A stretch of DNA of 64,000 bases from a candidate division WOR-3 bacterium (GTDB taxonomy: Bacteria > Hydrothermota > UBA3072): positions 1 to 64,000 of the forward strand of contig JBDRZZ010000006.1 of NCBI GenBank assembly GCA_039804165.1, read 5' to 3'. The notes beneath the pieces were generated by a model. The model made no database searches. It saw only the letters and a list, made by a program, of their open reading frames with translations, and was not told where the DNA came from. Shown one piece after another: positions 39,269-48,222 of this stretch (its first letter is position 1; every line of letters starts with the position of its first letter). The translations under genes were made by a program, and so were the position numbers.

Positions 39269-40069
39269 ATGAAAGAGATTTTGATTGTTGATGATTTTAG
39301 GCCAACTTTAGATTCAATTGGAGATTATCTCTCAAGGAAATTTAAGGGAGAGATGAGGATACATTTAGCAGAAAATGGAAGGGAAGCAATAGAGATCTTA
39401 GAAAAGAAAGAAATAGATTTGGTTGTGACAGATATAGCAATGCCTATAATGGATGGGTTAGAACTTCTTGCTTATATGAGCAAGAAATATTCTGAGATTC
39501 CTGTTATTGTAATGACCTCTTTTGGAACGCCACAAATAGAAGAGAATCTTAAAAAATTTAAGGCTTTTCTTTATATTGAGAAGCCTTTTGATATTAATTC
39601 TCTTGAGGAGAAAATTTTGGAAGGGCTTAAGGGTGAAACAGAAGGGCATATTAGGGGTTTCTCGTTGCCTTCTTTTTTACAACTCATAGCCTTAGAATCC
39701 AAAACTTGCACCCTAAAGATTGAATACGAAGGAAAGAAAGGTTTTTTATATTTTATAAATGGTTCTTTAATAGATGCTAAAACCGGAACAAATTCTGGGT
39801 TAGAAGCTGCAATAGAGCTTTTATCTTTAGAAAAAGCTGAGATTGAAATTGATGGGAAATGTAAGAAGACAGAAAGGGTTATAGATGCTCCTTTACATTA
39901 TCTTTTACTTGAGAGTGCTCGGATTAAAGACGAAGAAAATAGAAAGAAAAAATCAGTAGAAGATCTTGAGAAAGAAATTAAGATTGAAGTGGAAAAGGAG
40001 TTATATACTCTTTTAGATCTTAACTTTAATTTGCTTTTAAATAATGATACGGAAGGAACCTTTTTATAA
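39269..40069 (+). CDS. response regulator with C-terminal DUF4388 (PATAN-like) domain
   Basis: 266 residues. A receiver domain at 1-120 has Asp8, Asp9, the phosphorylation site Asp55 (LVVTDIAMP), a Thr/Ser in VMTSFG, and the lysine in IEKPFD. Then a DUF4388 module at about 125-240 (GHIRGFSLPSFLQLIALESK; GFLYFINGSLIDAKTG). There is no DNA-binding domain. Such proteins act through protein contact, for example in motility or gliding systems. No partner kinase is adjacent; the hybrid kinase at 49412 is a possible one. Confidence 0.87.
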   Translation: MKEILIVDDFRPTLDSIGDYLSRKFKGEMRIHLAENGREAIEILEKKEIDLVVTDIAMPIMDGLELLAYMSKKYSEIPVIVMTSFGTPQIEENLKKFKAFLYIEKPFDINSLEEKILEGLKGETEGHIRGFSLPSFLQLIALESKTCTLKIEYEGKKGFLYFINGSLIDAKTGTNSGLEAAIELLSLEKAEIEIDGKCKKTERVIDAPLHYLLLESARIKDEENRKKKSVEDLEKEIKIEVEKELYTLLDLNFNLLLNNDTEGTFL

Positions 40070-40099
40070 ATTTTTAAGTTTTATAAAAAGGAGGTTAAG

Positions 40100-42646
40100 A
40101 TGAAAAGAGGTAAGGTAGTAGGACTTATGTTATTTTGTTATCTTTTTGTTTTCTCTCTCTTTGGGATTGAGCTTATTAAGGATGATTTTAGGCTGAATGA
40201 TGATGAAGTTGGAGGGAATAACTATTCCCCAGATGTTTTAATTTTTGGAAATGGGGAGGAAGTAATTTTTTGGGGAGATGAACGAAATGGGAGTAGGAAT
40301 ATCTATGGGCAATTTTACGATTCTTTAGGGAATAAGCTTTGGGGTAATTTTAAGCTCACAATGATGAATGCTTTCAATTGGGAGACCGACCCAAAAGTTT
40401 CTAATATTGGTGATAGCTTACTTGTAATTTATAAATATGGTTATGCTCAGTGGTTAACTATAGAGGGAGAGGCTTTAGGTTATCCAATTTATCTTGGATA
40501 TTTATATGATTTTGATTTTGCAATAAGTGATTCAGGAATATTTTTGGTAGGCTCTACTTATATTTCAGGGAAGGGGTATGATGTTTTTCTTAAAAGATTT
40601 AAATTTAATGGAGACTCTGTAGGTCAACGAATTATTTTGAATACTGATGGGTCTTCTGCCGATCAAATGTATCCGTTTATAGCAAGAGACAATAACGGAA
40701 GATTTGTTGTTGTGTGGAGAGATTGTAGGAATTCCTCTAAAGGGGACATATATGGACAACTTATTAATGAAAAGGGAGACCCGATAGGTTCAAATTTTCT
40801 TGTAAACACAGATTTAGGGGATAATGATCAACTATCTCCTTCTTGTGCAATGGATTCAGCCGGAAACTTTATTGTTGTTTGGGAGGATGGGCGGAGTAGT
40901 CCTCATTGCGTTTATGGCCAGAGGTTTGATCAATCGGGTGTCCCAATAGATACTAATTTCAAAATAAATGACACCTCTCTTACTTGTTCCCATCCTTCCT
41001 GTGGAATGGATAAGGAAGGGAACTTTGTTGTTGTTTGGGGAGAGGGAAGTAAAACCATCTCCGGGCAGCTCTTTGATAAAAGCGGGAGTAAAATAGGTTA
41101 TAATTTTAAGATAGTTGAAGATGATAATAGTTTTAGCCTTAATCCTTGCGTTATTATGAGTGAAGACAAATTTGTTGTAGCATGGGAGAGGGATAAAGAG
41201 GGTGGTTTGGATATTTATAAGAGAAGCTTTAAAAATGATGGGACTCCTCTTTCTGGAGAGGAAAAGGTTAACGAGATTGAAGGGACCGCAAATCAAGAGT
41301 ATCCAGTTGTGGATATGAATTCTTCGGGTAGTGTTGTTGTCGCTTGGACAGATTTCCGGAGCCCTTGGGGAGTTTATTTCCAGCGACTTGATCCTCTTGG
41401 AAATCCAATTGGGGAAAATATTCATATTGAGCCCGGATACACTCCAGATGTAGCATTATCTGAAGATTCAAGCTTTGTTATCGTATACAGATATTATGGA
41501 GAAATTCATCTTCAGAGAGTAAGTCCTTCTGGAGATACCGTAGGCTCTCCTCTTAGGATAGATGAGGTAAGTGGTTATTATTGTTATAGTCCTTCGGTTG
41601 ATATTGATTTTCTAAATAATGCTGTTGTTACTTGGTATGATCACCGTGATGGAGACAATGATATTTGGGCTCAAAAGATTAATAAATTAGGAATGAAAGT
41701 AGGCAGTAACTTTAAAGTGAATGAAGATGATGGTTCTTCTTCCCAAGAAGAACCGAGTATAGCAATGACTCCCAATGGTAAATTTCTAATAGCTTGGGCT
41801 GATAATAGAAACGGAAATTATGATATATATGCTCAATTGTTTGGTTCGGATGGGACACCTATAAATGGAAATTTAAAGATTAATGAAAGTGAAGATCCTT
41901 CCGGGCAATTTAATCCCTGTGTAGCTTATCTTCCAGATGGAAATTTTATTGTTGCTTGGGAGGATTACGGTTCTTCTTATGGTGTTTATTTTCAAATAGT
42001 AGATACCACAGGAGTTCTTGTTGATTCTAATTGTAAGGTTAGTCAGAATAATCACTGGGGATTTTCTCCAGAAGTGAGTGTTGCGCCTTCCGGTGAATTT
42101 GTAATTACTTGGGAGGATTATGATTATTATTCTTTTTATAATATCTATGCTCAGAGGTATAAAGCTCAGAGAACCCCTGATGAAGAAAACTTTAAAGTAA
42201 ATAACGATATGGAAGGAGTAAATAATTCTCAGCTCTACCCTTCTGTCGCAACAAATGGGAATTCGTTAATTTTCGTTTGGCAAGATGCAAGATGGCAAAA
42301 AGGTTGGGACATAGCAGCAAAAGTATTTGGTCTTCCATTTGGGATAGAAGAGAGAAAATCAGAAAAGTTTCTTACCACGCTTTTCCAAAATATCCCAAAC
42401 CCATTTGGTAATACAACTTTTATTTCCTATCAACTTGAGGAAATTGAAGAGATAAGCTTGAATATATATGATATCTCAGGAAGATTAGTTAAATCTCTTG
42501 TAAGTGGTGTTGGAAAACCAGGAATTCATACCATTATATGGAACGGAAAGGATAAAAATGGTGTGGATCTACCTTCTGGGATTTACTTCTGTCGTTTGGA
42601 AACACCTAAAAAGACTTATTCAATAAAAATGACGCTTCTTAGATGA
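40100..42646 (+). CDS. large secreted repeat protein with C-terminal type IX/FlgD-like sorting domain
   Basis: 848 residues. A signal peptide (MKRGKVVGLMLFCYLFVFSLFG) precedes about a dozen repeats of roughly 50-60 residues, each with a core like GNFVVVWEDGR followed by IYGQ and a short turn, then G-x-x-x-G-x-NF. A propeller or solenoid is the likely fold. The C-terminal 85 residues (LFQNIPNPFGNTTFISY; LNIYDISGRLVKSLV; WNGKDKNGVDLPSGIYFCRL) form the sorting/anchoring domain seen also in the C25 protein. Surface-exposed; role unknown. AGGAGG lies before the ATG, 31 nt after the response regulator. Confidence 0.85.
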   Translation: MKRGKVVGLMLFCYLFVFSLFGIELIKDDFRLNDDEVGGNNYSPDVLIFGNGEEVIFWGDERNGSRNIYGQFYDSLGNKLWGNFKLTMMNAFNWETDPKVSNIGDSLLVIYKYGYAQWLTIEGEALGYPIYLGYLYDFDFAISDSGIFLVGSTYISGKGYDVFLKRFKFNGDSVGQRIILNTDGSSADQMYPFIARDNNGRFVVVWRDCRNSSKGDIYGQLINEKGDPIGSNFLVNTDLGDNDQLSPSCAMDSAGNFIVVWEDGRSSPHCVYGQRFDQSGVPIDTNFKINDTSLTCSHPSCGMDKEGNFVVVWGEGSKTISGQLFDKSGSKIGYNFKIVEDDNSFSLNPCVIMSEDKFVVAWERDKEGGLDIYKRSFKNDGTPLSGEEKVNEIEGTANQEYPVVDMNSSGSVVVAWTDFRSPWGVYFQRLDPLGNPIGENIHIEPGYTPDVALSEDSSFVIVYRYYGEIHLQRVSPSGDTVGSPLRIDEVSGYYCYSPSVDIDFLNNAVVTWYDHRDGDNDIWAQKINKLGMKVGSNFKVNEDDGSSSQEEPSIAMTPNGKFLIAWADNRNGNYDIYAQLFGSDGTPINGNLKINESEDPSGQFNPCVAYLPDGNFIVAWEDYGSSYGVYFQIVDTTGVLVDSNCKVSQNNHWGFSPEVSVAPSGEFVITWEDYDYYSFYNIYAQRYKAQRTPDEENFKVNNDMEGVNNSQLYPSVATNGNSLIFVWQDARWQKGWDIAAKVFGLPFGIEERKSEKFLTTLFQNIPNPFGNTTFISYQLEEIEEISLNIYDISGRLVKSLVSGVGKPGIHTIIWNGKDKNGVDLPSGIYFCRLETPKKTYSIKMTLLR

Positions 42647-42648
42647 AG

Positions 42649-43101
42649 TTACAAATCAAGGAAGACCCTTCCTCCAATGCTCGCAGAGGCATCAAAGTCT
42701 GTTTCTGGATAAAGATTTAAAAGAGGAGAAATTTCGAAAAATAAGTCAAATGGTGCTTCTTCAAATAAGTAGGTAAGTCCAACTGGGACCCTAATTCCAA
42801 TTTCTATTTCTTTCTTAAATAAAATCCTTCCTCCCATTCCAAGATATAAAGGAAGCTCTCCTTTTTCTACCTTAATCAAATCAAAAAAATGATAAATGAA
42901 ATCACAATTTATTTGAAAATAATCTTCTTTAAAAGACCATCCAGATGCTCCACAAACGCTGGTGGAGCTACCTGTCCAGGTCTTAATTGTTATGCCCGTA
43001 GGATCTCCAGCAACAATACCTAAGCCTAAATCTTTTTTTAGAACAATACTCTTTCCAATTAAAGAAATAGCTATTAATGAAAAACAAGCAATTTTTCTCA
43101 T
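42649..43101 (-). CDS. small predicted outer-membrane beta-barrel protein
   Basis: 150 residues with a signal peptide (MRKIACFSLIAISLIGKS). Alternating hydrophobic strands follow: LGLGIVAGDPTGITIKTW, LYLGMGGRILFKKEIEIGIRVPVGLTY, and a final aromatic strand SIGGRVFLDL, as in eight-strand barrels. The G-x-x-x-GDPTG motif is shared with a family of small predicted barrel proteins in FCB-type bacteria. Start 43101 has GGAGG nearby; an in-frame codon at 43170 would place charged residues before the signal. It converges on the repeat protein gene, with 2 nt between the stops. Confidence 0.7.
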   Translation of the reverse strand: MRKIACFSLIAISLIGKSIVLKKDLGLGIVAGDPTGITIKTWTGSSTSVCGASGWSFKEDYFQINCDFIYHFFDLIKVEKGELPLYLGMGGRILFKKEIEIGIRVPVGLTYLFEEAPFDLFFEISPLLNLYPETDFDASASIGGRVFLDL

Positions 43102-43163
43102 CTTTCTCTCCTCCTTTTTCCTGAAAATTAATCTGGATTCTGAGAAAGTCAATATTTGCTTAC

Positions 43164-43191
43164 TTGACATATAAATAAATTTTTCTATTAT
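43164..43191 (+). promoter_or_regulatory. sigma-70-type promoter of the YIP1-TolC-ABC operon
   Basis: TTGACA (43164-43169), 16-nt spacer, TATTAT (43186-43191), about 90 nt before the first gene. Confidence 0.6.
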
Positions 43192-43277
43192 ATAGTAAAC
43201 TTATAAAAATTTTTAAAAATATAAAAAGTATTTGAATAAAAGTTTTTATTATTTGTAAAATTAATAAAGGAGGATAT

Positions 43278-43928
43278 ATGATGAGTGTTATAAATGTAAT
43301 AATTGAACCTCAAAAGGTGTTTGAGCACATTAAAGAAAAAGACGATTGGTGGATCCCTTTTATTATTGTTATCCTTATAAGTTTTCTTTTCTTATGGATT
43401 AGCTCTCCCGCAGTGAATCGTCTCTTAGCAGAGAAGATGGCTGAGGTTGGAGTGAGTAAAGAGTTCTCTAAAGCAGCAGAAATTATAAAGTATATAGTGG
43501 TTCCAATTACAAGCTTTATTGGATTTTTGATTCTTTCTTTAATTATATGGCTTTTAGGTAACCTTTTTGGAGGAGATTGGGATTTCGTTAAAGCTCTTGA
43601 TCTTTATGCATATTCTTCTATTACTCAGGTTTTAAGAACCTTACTAAACATAATAACGATTCTTATTCGGGGGACTCCAAATATAGTAACTCTTAAAGAC
43701 TTAAATGTTGCTACAGGGCTTAATCTCTTTTTTAATCCTCAAAATCCCAAACTTTATGCTCTTTTTTCCGGAATAGAAGCTTTTACTATTTGGCAATTTA
43801 CACTTATCTCTTTTGGAGTTTCCCAAGTTTCCGGGGTCTCTAAGAAAAAAGGAGTTTGGGTTGGAGTTATTTCTTATATTATCTCTCTTGGATTTAGCGT
43901 TATTTTTGCAAAGAAAGAGATAATGTGA
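43278..43928 (+). CDS. YIP1-family membrane protein
   Basis: 216 residues with four or five hydrophobic helices. It starts VIIEPQKVFEHIKEKDDWWIPFIIV, typical of bacterial Yip1-domain proteins, and includes GGDWDFVKALDLYAYSSITQVL. Role unknown, often linked with membrane traffic or transport genes. Its TGA is embedded in the GTG start of the TolC-like gene (4-nt overlap), so it probably serves the export system that follows. Confidence 0.82.
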   Translation: MMSVINVIIEPQKVFEHIKEKDDWWIPFIIVILISFLFLWISSPAVNRLLAEKMAEVGVSKEFSKAAEIIKYIVVPITSFIGFLILSLIIWLLGNLFGGDWDFVKALDLYAYSSITQVLRTLLNIITILIRGTPNIVTLKDLNVATGLNLFFNPQNPKLYALFSGIEAFTIWQFTLISFGVSQVSGVSKKKGVWVGVISYIISLGFSVIFAKKEIM

Positions 43929-45166
43929 GTATTCTATTAATCCTATTAATTTCTCTTATTAATTTAACTCTCAGTGATGCGATCAAAAAGGGATTAAAAG
44001 AGAATCCTCTTTATTTACAGGCAAAAAAAGAATTTCTAATAAAGCAAAAGAATAATGCTTATTTTTATTCAGAACTTCTCCCAAGAATTTCAGGAGGATA
44101 CCTTAGGCAGAAAAACAACTTAATTCTTGATGGGGTAGAAGTTTATGACTCCACAAATAGATATTATGGTGTAGAGATGAACTGGGATTTGAGTCCTAAT
44201 GAAATTTTTAATGCTTTTTCTTCTCATTATGATAATAGCTCAATATTTTTTTCTTTTTTGGAGCTTAGAGACCAAGCAATATACGAGATTATATCGCAAT
44301 ATCTTAATACTCTTAAACTTGATAAGCTATTTGAAAGTAGAAAGAGAGCTGTGGAGCGAACGGAAAACAATTTGAAACTTATTGAGGAAAAAAAAGAACT
44401 TGGAGCAGCTTCTTTTGCGGAAGTTTTGCAAGGGAAGGTGAACAACTTAGAAGCACAATTGGAATTTATGGAAACTAAGAAGAATAGGAAAATTAGTTTG
44501 TTGAAACTGAAAAAGCTTATTGGTCTTGGGATAGGAGATTCTGTTTTACTTGAGGAACCAGAGATTGATTTTGTAATTCCGCCAAAGGATTCTATTTTTT
44601 ATTTGGCCGAGAGAAGAGACCCACTTATTAATGAATTTACTTCTGAACTTATAAAGGCAAGAATTGATTTTTTGAATGTTTCAACAAAGAATTTTTTTTC
44701 TTTTTCTTTTGGAACAGAATGGAGATATAGAGATAAAGAATTTCCTAATTTAGATTTTTTGAAAGATAATTATAATTATTCTATTGGATTTTCTATTTCT
44801 ATTCCTTTATTCACAGGTTTTTCCAGAATTAATGAAATTACAAAAGCCCAATTAATAATGGATTTGGCTTTTTTGAGGCTTAAAGAAAGAGAAAAAGAAT
44901 TAAGAATATTGGTGGAAGAGAATTATCTCTTATACGAGGAGTCCCAAAAGAAATTAGAGTTAGCACAGACCGCCTTAAGTTTTGCAGAAGAGAATTATAA
45001 GGCTGCATCTGAGAGGTATCGCCTTGGGGAAGCCTCAATAATTGAACTTTTAGGAGCGGAAGAAGACCTCCTAAAAGCTCAATATTATTTAACTGAAGCG
45101 AGATTTGATTGGTATCTTTCTATTTATAGTCTTAGAAAACTTATGGGAGAATTATATGAAGAATAA
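43925..45166 (+). CDS. TolC-family outer-membrane efflux protein
   Basis: 413 residues. A signal-like N-terminus (LLILLISLINLTLSDAIKKGL) leads into two coiled-coil TolC repeats, the first around residues 120-200 (NLKLIEEKKELGAASFAEVLQG) and the second around 310-395 (NYKAASERYRLGEASIIELLGAEEDLLKAQ). The GTG start overlaps the previous stop. It forms the outer-membrane duct for the MacAB-like transporter encoded next. Confidence 0.9.
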   Translation: MSILLILLISLINLTLSDAIKKGLKENPLYLQAKKEFLIKQKNNAYFYSELLPRISGGYLRQKNNLILDGVEVYDSTNRYYGVEMNWDLSPNEIFNAFSSHYDNSSIFFSFLELRDQAIYEIISQYLNTLKLDKLFESRKRAVERTENNLKLIEEKKELGAASFAEVLQGKVNNLEAQLEFMETKKNRKISLLKLKKLIGLGIGDSVLLEEPEIDFVIPPKDSIFYLAERRDPLINEFTSELIKARIDFLNVSTKNFFSFSFGTEWRYRDKEFPNLDFLKDNYNYSIGFSISIPLFTGFSRINEITKAQLIMDLAFLRLKEREKELRILVEENYLLYEESQKKLELAQTALSFAEENYKAASERYRLGEASIIELLGAEEDLLKAQYYLTEARFDWYLSIYSLRKLMGELYEE

Positions 45167-46292
45167 GAGAAAATTAATTGTTTTGATTTCTATAATCGTG
45201 TTTTTTATTCTTGTAATATTTGTAAATATAAAAAGAACAAATGTTGTTAAGGTTGAGGTTGTAAAAGTGAGTAGAGGTAAAATAGAGGAGATTGTCTCTG
45301 CTCCTGGAGAGATTCATTCGGAGGAAGAAAGGCAGATAAACGCAGAAGTTACAGCTGAAGTGATTAAGTTATATGTAGAGGAAGGAGATAAAGTGAAAGA
45401 AGGGCAGGTTCTTGTAAAACTTGATTCTACGGAGCAATACGCTGCTTATAGAAGAGCTCTTGCAGGGCTAAATGCCCAAAGAGCAGATCTTGAGTTTAAG
45501 AAAGAACAGCTAAGAAGGAAAAAAGAGTTATATGAGAAGGGGTTAATCTCTAAGGAGAATTATGAGAATATTGCGACTGAAGTAGAGCTTGCTGAGAGTA
45601 ATTTTGAAAATGCAATTGCAGAACTAAAAAGAGCAAAAAGAATGCTTGAAAGAGCAACAATTAGAGCCCCTATTAAAGGAACAATAATGAATATAAATAA
45701 AAGGGAGGGAGAGGTTGTGGTTGCCGGAACTGTAAATAATCCTGGTTCAATAATCCTAACCATTTCAGATCTTGAAAAAATGGAGATGGTAGCAAAAGTT
45801 AATGAGAATGAAGTTCCGAGAGTTTCGATAGGAGATACCGCAAGGATTTCTATTGATGCTTTCCCAGACACCACATTTATTGGAATCGTTTATTATAAGG
45901 CAAGTATGCCAAAAGAAACTTCTCTTGGAGTTGTAGAGTTTGAAGTGAAAATTTCTATACCTTTTCATCCCGGGATGTTGCCTGGTATGAGTGCAAATTG
46001 TGAAATTATTACAGCAAAGAAACAAAATGTTCTTCGTATTCCTCTTCAAGCTTTGGTTACGAAAGAGGAGAAAAGTGGGGTTTATAAGATAGAAAATGGT
46101 GTTGTTAAATTTGTGGAAATTAAAACTGGAATAATAGAAGGGAAGTGGGTTGAGGTTAAAGAAGGACTTCTAGAAAACGACCTTGTTGTTTCTGGGCCAC
46201 TTAAGACAATGATTAATCTTGTGGATAATCAAAAAGTTAGTTGGGAAGAGAGTGAAAGGAAAGATAAAAAGATTGAAAAAAATGATAAGTAA
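45156..46292 (+). CDS. membrane-fusion protein of a MacA/HlyD-type efflux system
   Basis: 378 residues. An N-terminal transmembrane anchor (LIVLISIIVFFILVIFV) is followed by a lipoyl half (EVIKLYVEEGDKVKEGQVLVKLD), an alpha-hairpin (about residues 95-165), the second lipoyl half (ATIRAPIKGTIMNI), and beta-barrel and membrane-proximal domains. It bridges the ABC permease and the TolC-like duct. The start at 45156 has GGGAG upstream and overlaps the TolC gene by 11 nt; an in-frame start at 45105 is less likely. Confidence 0.92.
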   Translation: MKNKRKLIVLISIIVFFILVIFVNIKRTNVVKVEVVKVSRGKIEEIVSAPGEIHSEEERQINAEVTAEVIKLYVEEGDKVKEGQVLVKLDSTEQYAAYRRALAGLNAQRADLEFKKEQLRRKKELYEKGLISKENYENIATEVELAESNFENAIAELKRAKRMLERATIRAPIKGTIMNINKREGEVVVAGTVNNPGSIILTISDLEKMEMVAKVNENEVPRVSIGDTARISIDAFPDTTFIGIVYYKASMPKETSLGVVEFEVKISIPFHPGMLPGMSANCEIITAKKQNVLRIPLQALVTKEEKSGVYKIENGVVKFVEIKTGIIEGKWVEVKEGLLENDLVVSGPLKTMINLVDNQKVSWEESERKDKKIEKNDK

Positions 46293-46301
46293 TTTGGAAG
46301 T

Positions 46302-47552
46302 TTGGTGGGTTTATTGATTAGTGGTTTTCTTGTAGAAATTTTAAGATCCTCTTTTGACTCTATTAGATCCAACAAGCTTAGGTCATTTCTGACTACACTT
46401 GGTATTGTTATTGGGGTTATGACTGTTGTAGGTGTTATGTCTATTATCTCTGGTTTGAAAAGAAGTGTTGCGAAGAGTTTTTCACAGTTAGGTGCAAATG
46501 TTATTTATGTAGATAAATATCCTTGGTTTATGGGAAAGATGAGCAGAGAGGAGTGGAATAAAATTAGGAAGAGAAAAGATATAGATCTGAAAGCTCTAAA
46601 TGCATTAAAAGAATATGGAACTTCTTTTAAGTTCGTCTCTCCTCTTATTACAAGAGGTTTTAATATAACAAGGGGAGAAAAGGAAGCTGTTGAGGTGGAC
46701 GTCCAGGGAACTTCTCAAGATTTTGTTTATATTATTAAACAGAACGTAAAGCTTGGAAGATATCTTTCAAGTGACGATTTAAAATACAAAAGATATGTTT
46801 GTGTTTTAGGTGAAGATGTGGTAAAAACGCTTTTTCCAGAGTGCAAAAACCCAATTGGTGAAAAGATAAAGATTCAGGGAAGACAATTTAATGTTATTGG
46901 AATCTTAGAGAGAAGAGGAGAAATGATGGGAATGAGTATGGATAATATTGCAATAATCCCATTTCCAATAATGGCTGAATTTGTAGGAGAAGATAGAAAA
47001 TCTATTACAATAGCAATTTCTGTAGAAGATGAGGAGGAGGCAAGGGAGGAAATAAGATGGATTTTAAGAAGGGTTAGAAATTTAAGGCCGGGTGAAGAAG
47101 ATGATTTTTCAATTAATTCTTCAGAAGCTCTTATAAGACAGTTTAATGAGTTAACAAAAGCTTTGTTCCTTTTTTCAATTGCAATTGCAGGTATTTCTTT
47201 GGTTGTTGGTGGAATTGGTATAATGAATATAATGCTTGTTTCTGTTTCTGAAAGAACAAGAGAAATTGGAATAAGAAAAGCTATCGGAGCAAAACCGTCT
47301 GAAATTTTGGGACAATTCTTAGTGGAGGCAGTTGTGATTTGTCTTATTGGTGGAATAATTGGTATTTTTTTAGGAGCTTCTATTACAAAGATAATTTCTG
47401 TTTTAAGTAGAGGAAATCTTCCTTTTTATATACCTATCTGGTCAATATTTCTTGGGTTTGGTTTTTGTGGAAGTATTGGGATTTTTTTTGGTTTTTTCCC
47501 GGCAAGAAAAGCTTCAAAATTAAATCCTGTAGAAGCTCTTCGATATGAGTGA
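46302..47552 (+). CDS. ABC transporter permease, MacB/FtsX type
   Basis: 416 residues. The first membrane helix (RSFLTTLGIVIGVMTVVGVMSI) precedes a large periplasmic MacB_PCD domain (about residues 60-270), then three C-terminal FtsX helices with the signature SVSERTREIGIRKAIGAKP. The first codon is a TTG or the adjacent GTG (46305), and which is used is uncertain. Pairs with the ATPase that overlaps by 8 nt. The substrate could be a peptide, lipopeptide or drug; it cannot be told from sequence. Confidence 0.92.
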   Translation: MVGLLISGFLVEILRSSFDSIRSNKLRSFLTTLGIVIGVMTVVGVMSIISGLKRSVAKSFSQLGANVIYVDKYPWFMGKMSREEWNKIRKRKDIDLKALNALKEYGTSFKFVSPLITRGFNITRGEKEAVEVDVQGTSQDFVYIIKQNVKLGRYLSSDDLKYKRYVCVLGEDVVKTLFPECKNPIGEKIKIQGRQFNVIGILERRGEMMGMSMDNIAIIPFPIMAEFVGEDRKSITIAISVEDEEEAREEIRWILRRVRNLRPGEEDDFSINSSEALIRQFNELTKALFLFSIAIAGISLVVGGIGIMNIMLVSVSERTREIGIRKAIGAKPSEILGQFLVEAVVICLIGGIIGIFLGASITKIISVLSRGNLPFYIPIWSIFLGFGFCGSIGIFFGFFPARKASKLNPVEALRYE

Positions 47553-48222
47553 ATTAATTAAGATGAAGAAAGTAACGAAAGTTTATTCGCTAGGAGAAGT
47601 GGAGGTTTGTGCACTAAGAGGAATTGATCTTAAGATAAAGAAGGGAGAATTTGTTTCAATAATTGGCCCTTCGGGTTCTGGGAAATCTACTTTGATGCAC
47701 TTAATTGGGTGTCTTGATGTTCCTACCTCTGGTTCTTATTTCTTAAGAGGAAAGGATGTAATTAAAATGGATGAGAATGAGTTGGCGGAGATAAGGAAAA
47801 ATCTTATTGGTTTTGTTTTTCAAGATTTCTATTTATTGCCGGGAGCTCCTGCCTGGTATAATGTTTCTTTACCAATGATATATAATAGAATTCCACCAAA
47901 GGAAAGAAAAGAAAAAGCTATTTCCCTTCTTGAAAGAGTTGAGCTTGGTGATAGAATAGATCATTTCCCTAAGCAGCTTTCAGGCGGAGAGCGTCAGAGA
48001 GTGGCAATTGCAAGGGCTTTAGCAAATGATCCAGAGATTATAATAGCTGATGAACCAACTGGTAATTTAGACTCTCGGAGAGGAGAAGAAATATTAGATA
48101 TTTTTTCCCGTCTCCATGAAGAAGGGAAAACAATTATCATTGTTTCTCATGAGAAGTACGTTGCAGAGAGAGGTAAAAGAAAAATTTATATAAGAGATGG
48201 AATTGTTGAAAGAGAAGAGTGA
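47545..48222 (+). CDS. ABC transporter ATP-binding protein, MacB/LolD type
   Basis: 225 residues. Walker A GPSGSGKSTLMHL, Q-loop FVFQDFYLLP, signature LSGGERQRVAIARAL, Walker B IIIADEPTGNLDS and the switch His in IVSHEK are all present. The ATPase is a separate polypeptide from the permease, as in many MacB relatives outside proteobacteria. Its last 26 nt overlap the glycosyltransferase gene. Confidence 0.95.
   Translation: MSELIKMKKVTKVYSLGEVEVCALRGIDLKIKKGEFVSIIGPSGSGKSTLMHLIGCLDVPTSGSYFLRGKDVIKMDENELAEIRKNLIGFVFQDFYLLPGAPAWYNVSLPMIYNRIPPKERKEKAISLLERVELGDRIDHFPKQLSGGERQRVAIARALANDPEIIIADEPTGNLDSRRGEEILDIFSRLHEEGKTIIIVSHEKYVAERGKRKIYIRDGIVEREE

Noticed and set aside
40856-41425. 189-codon minus-strand open frame inside the repeat protein gene
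   Set aside because: The length follows from the repetitive codon pattern of the sense gene; composition is implausible.
40100-42646. tandem repeats considered as a CRISPR array or DNA repeat
   Set aside because: The repeats are at protein level, about 50-60 residues, and in frame. No CRISPR-like short direct repeats with spacers were seen anywhere in the window.
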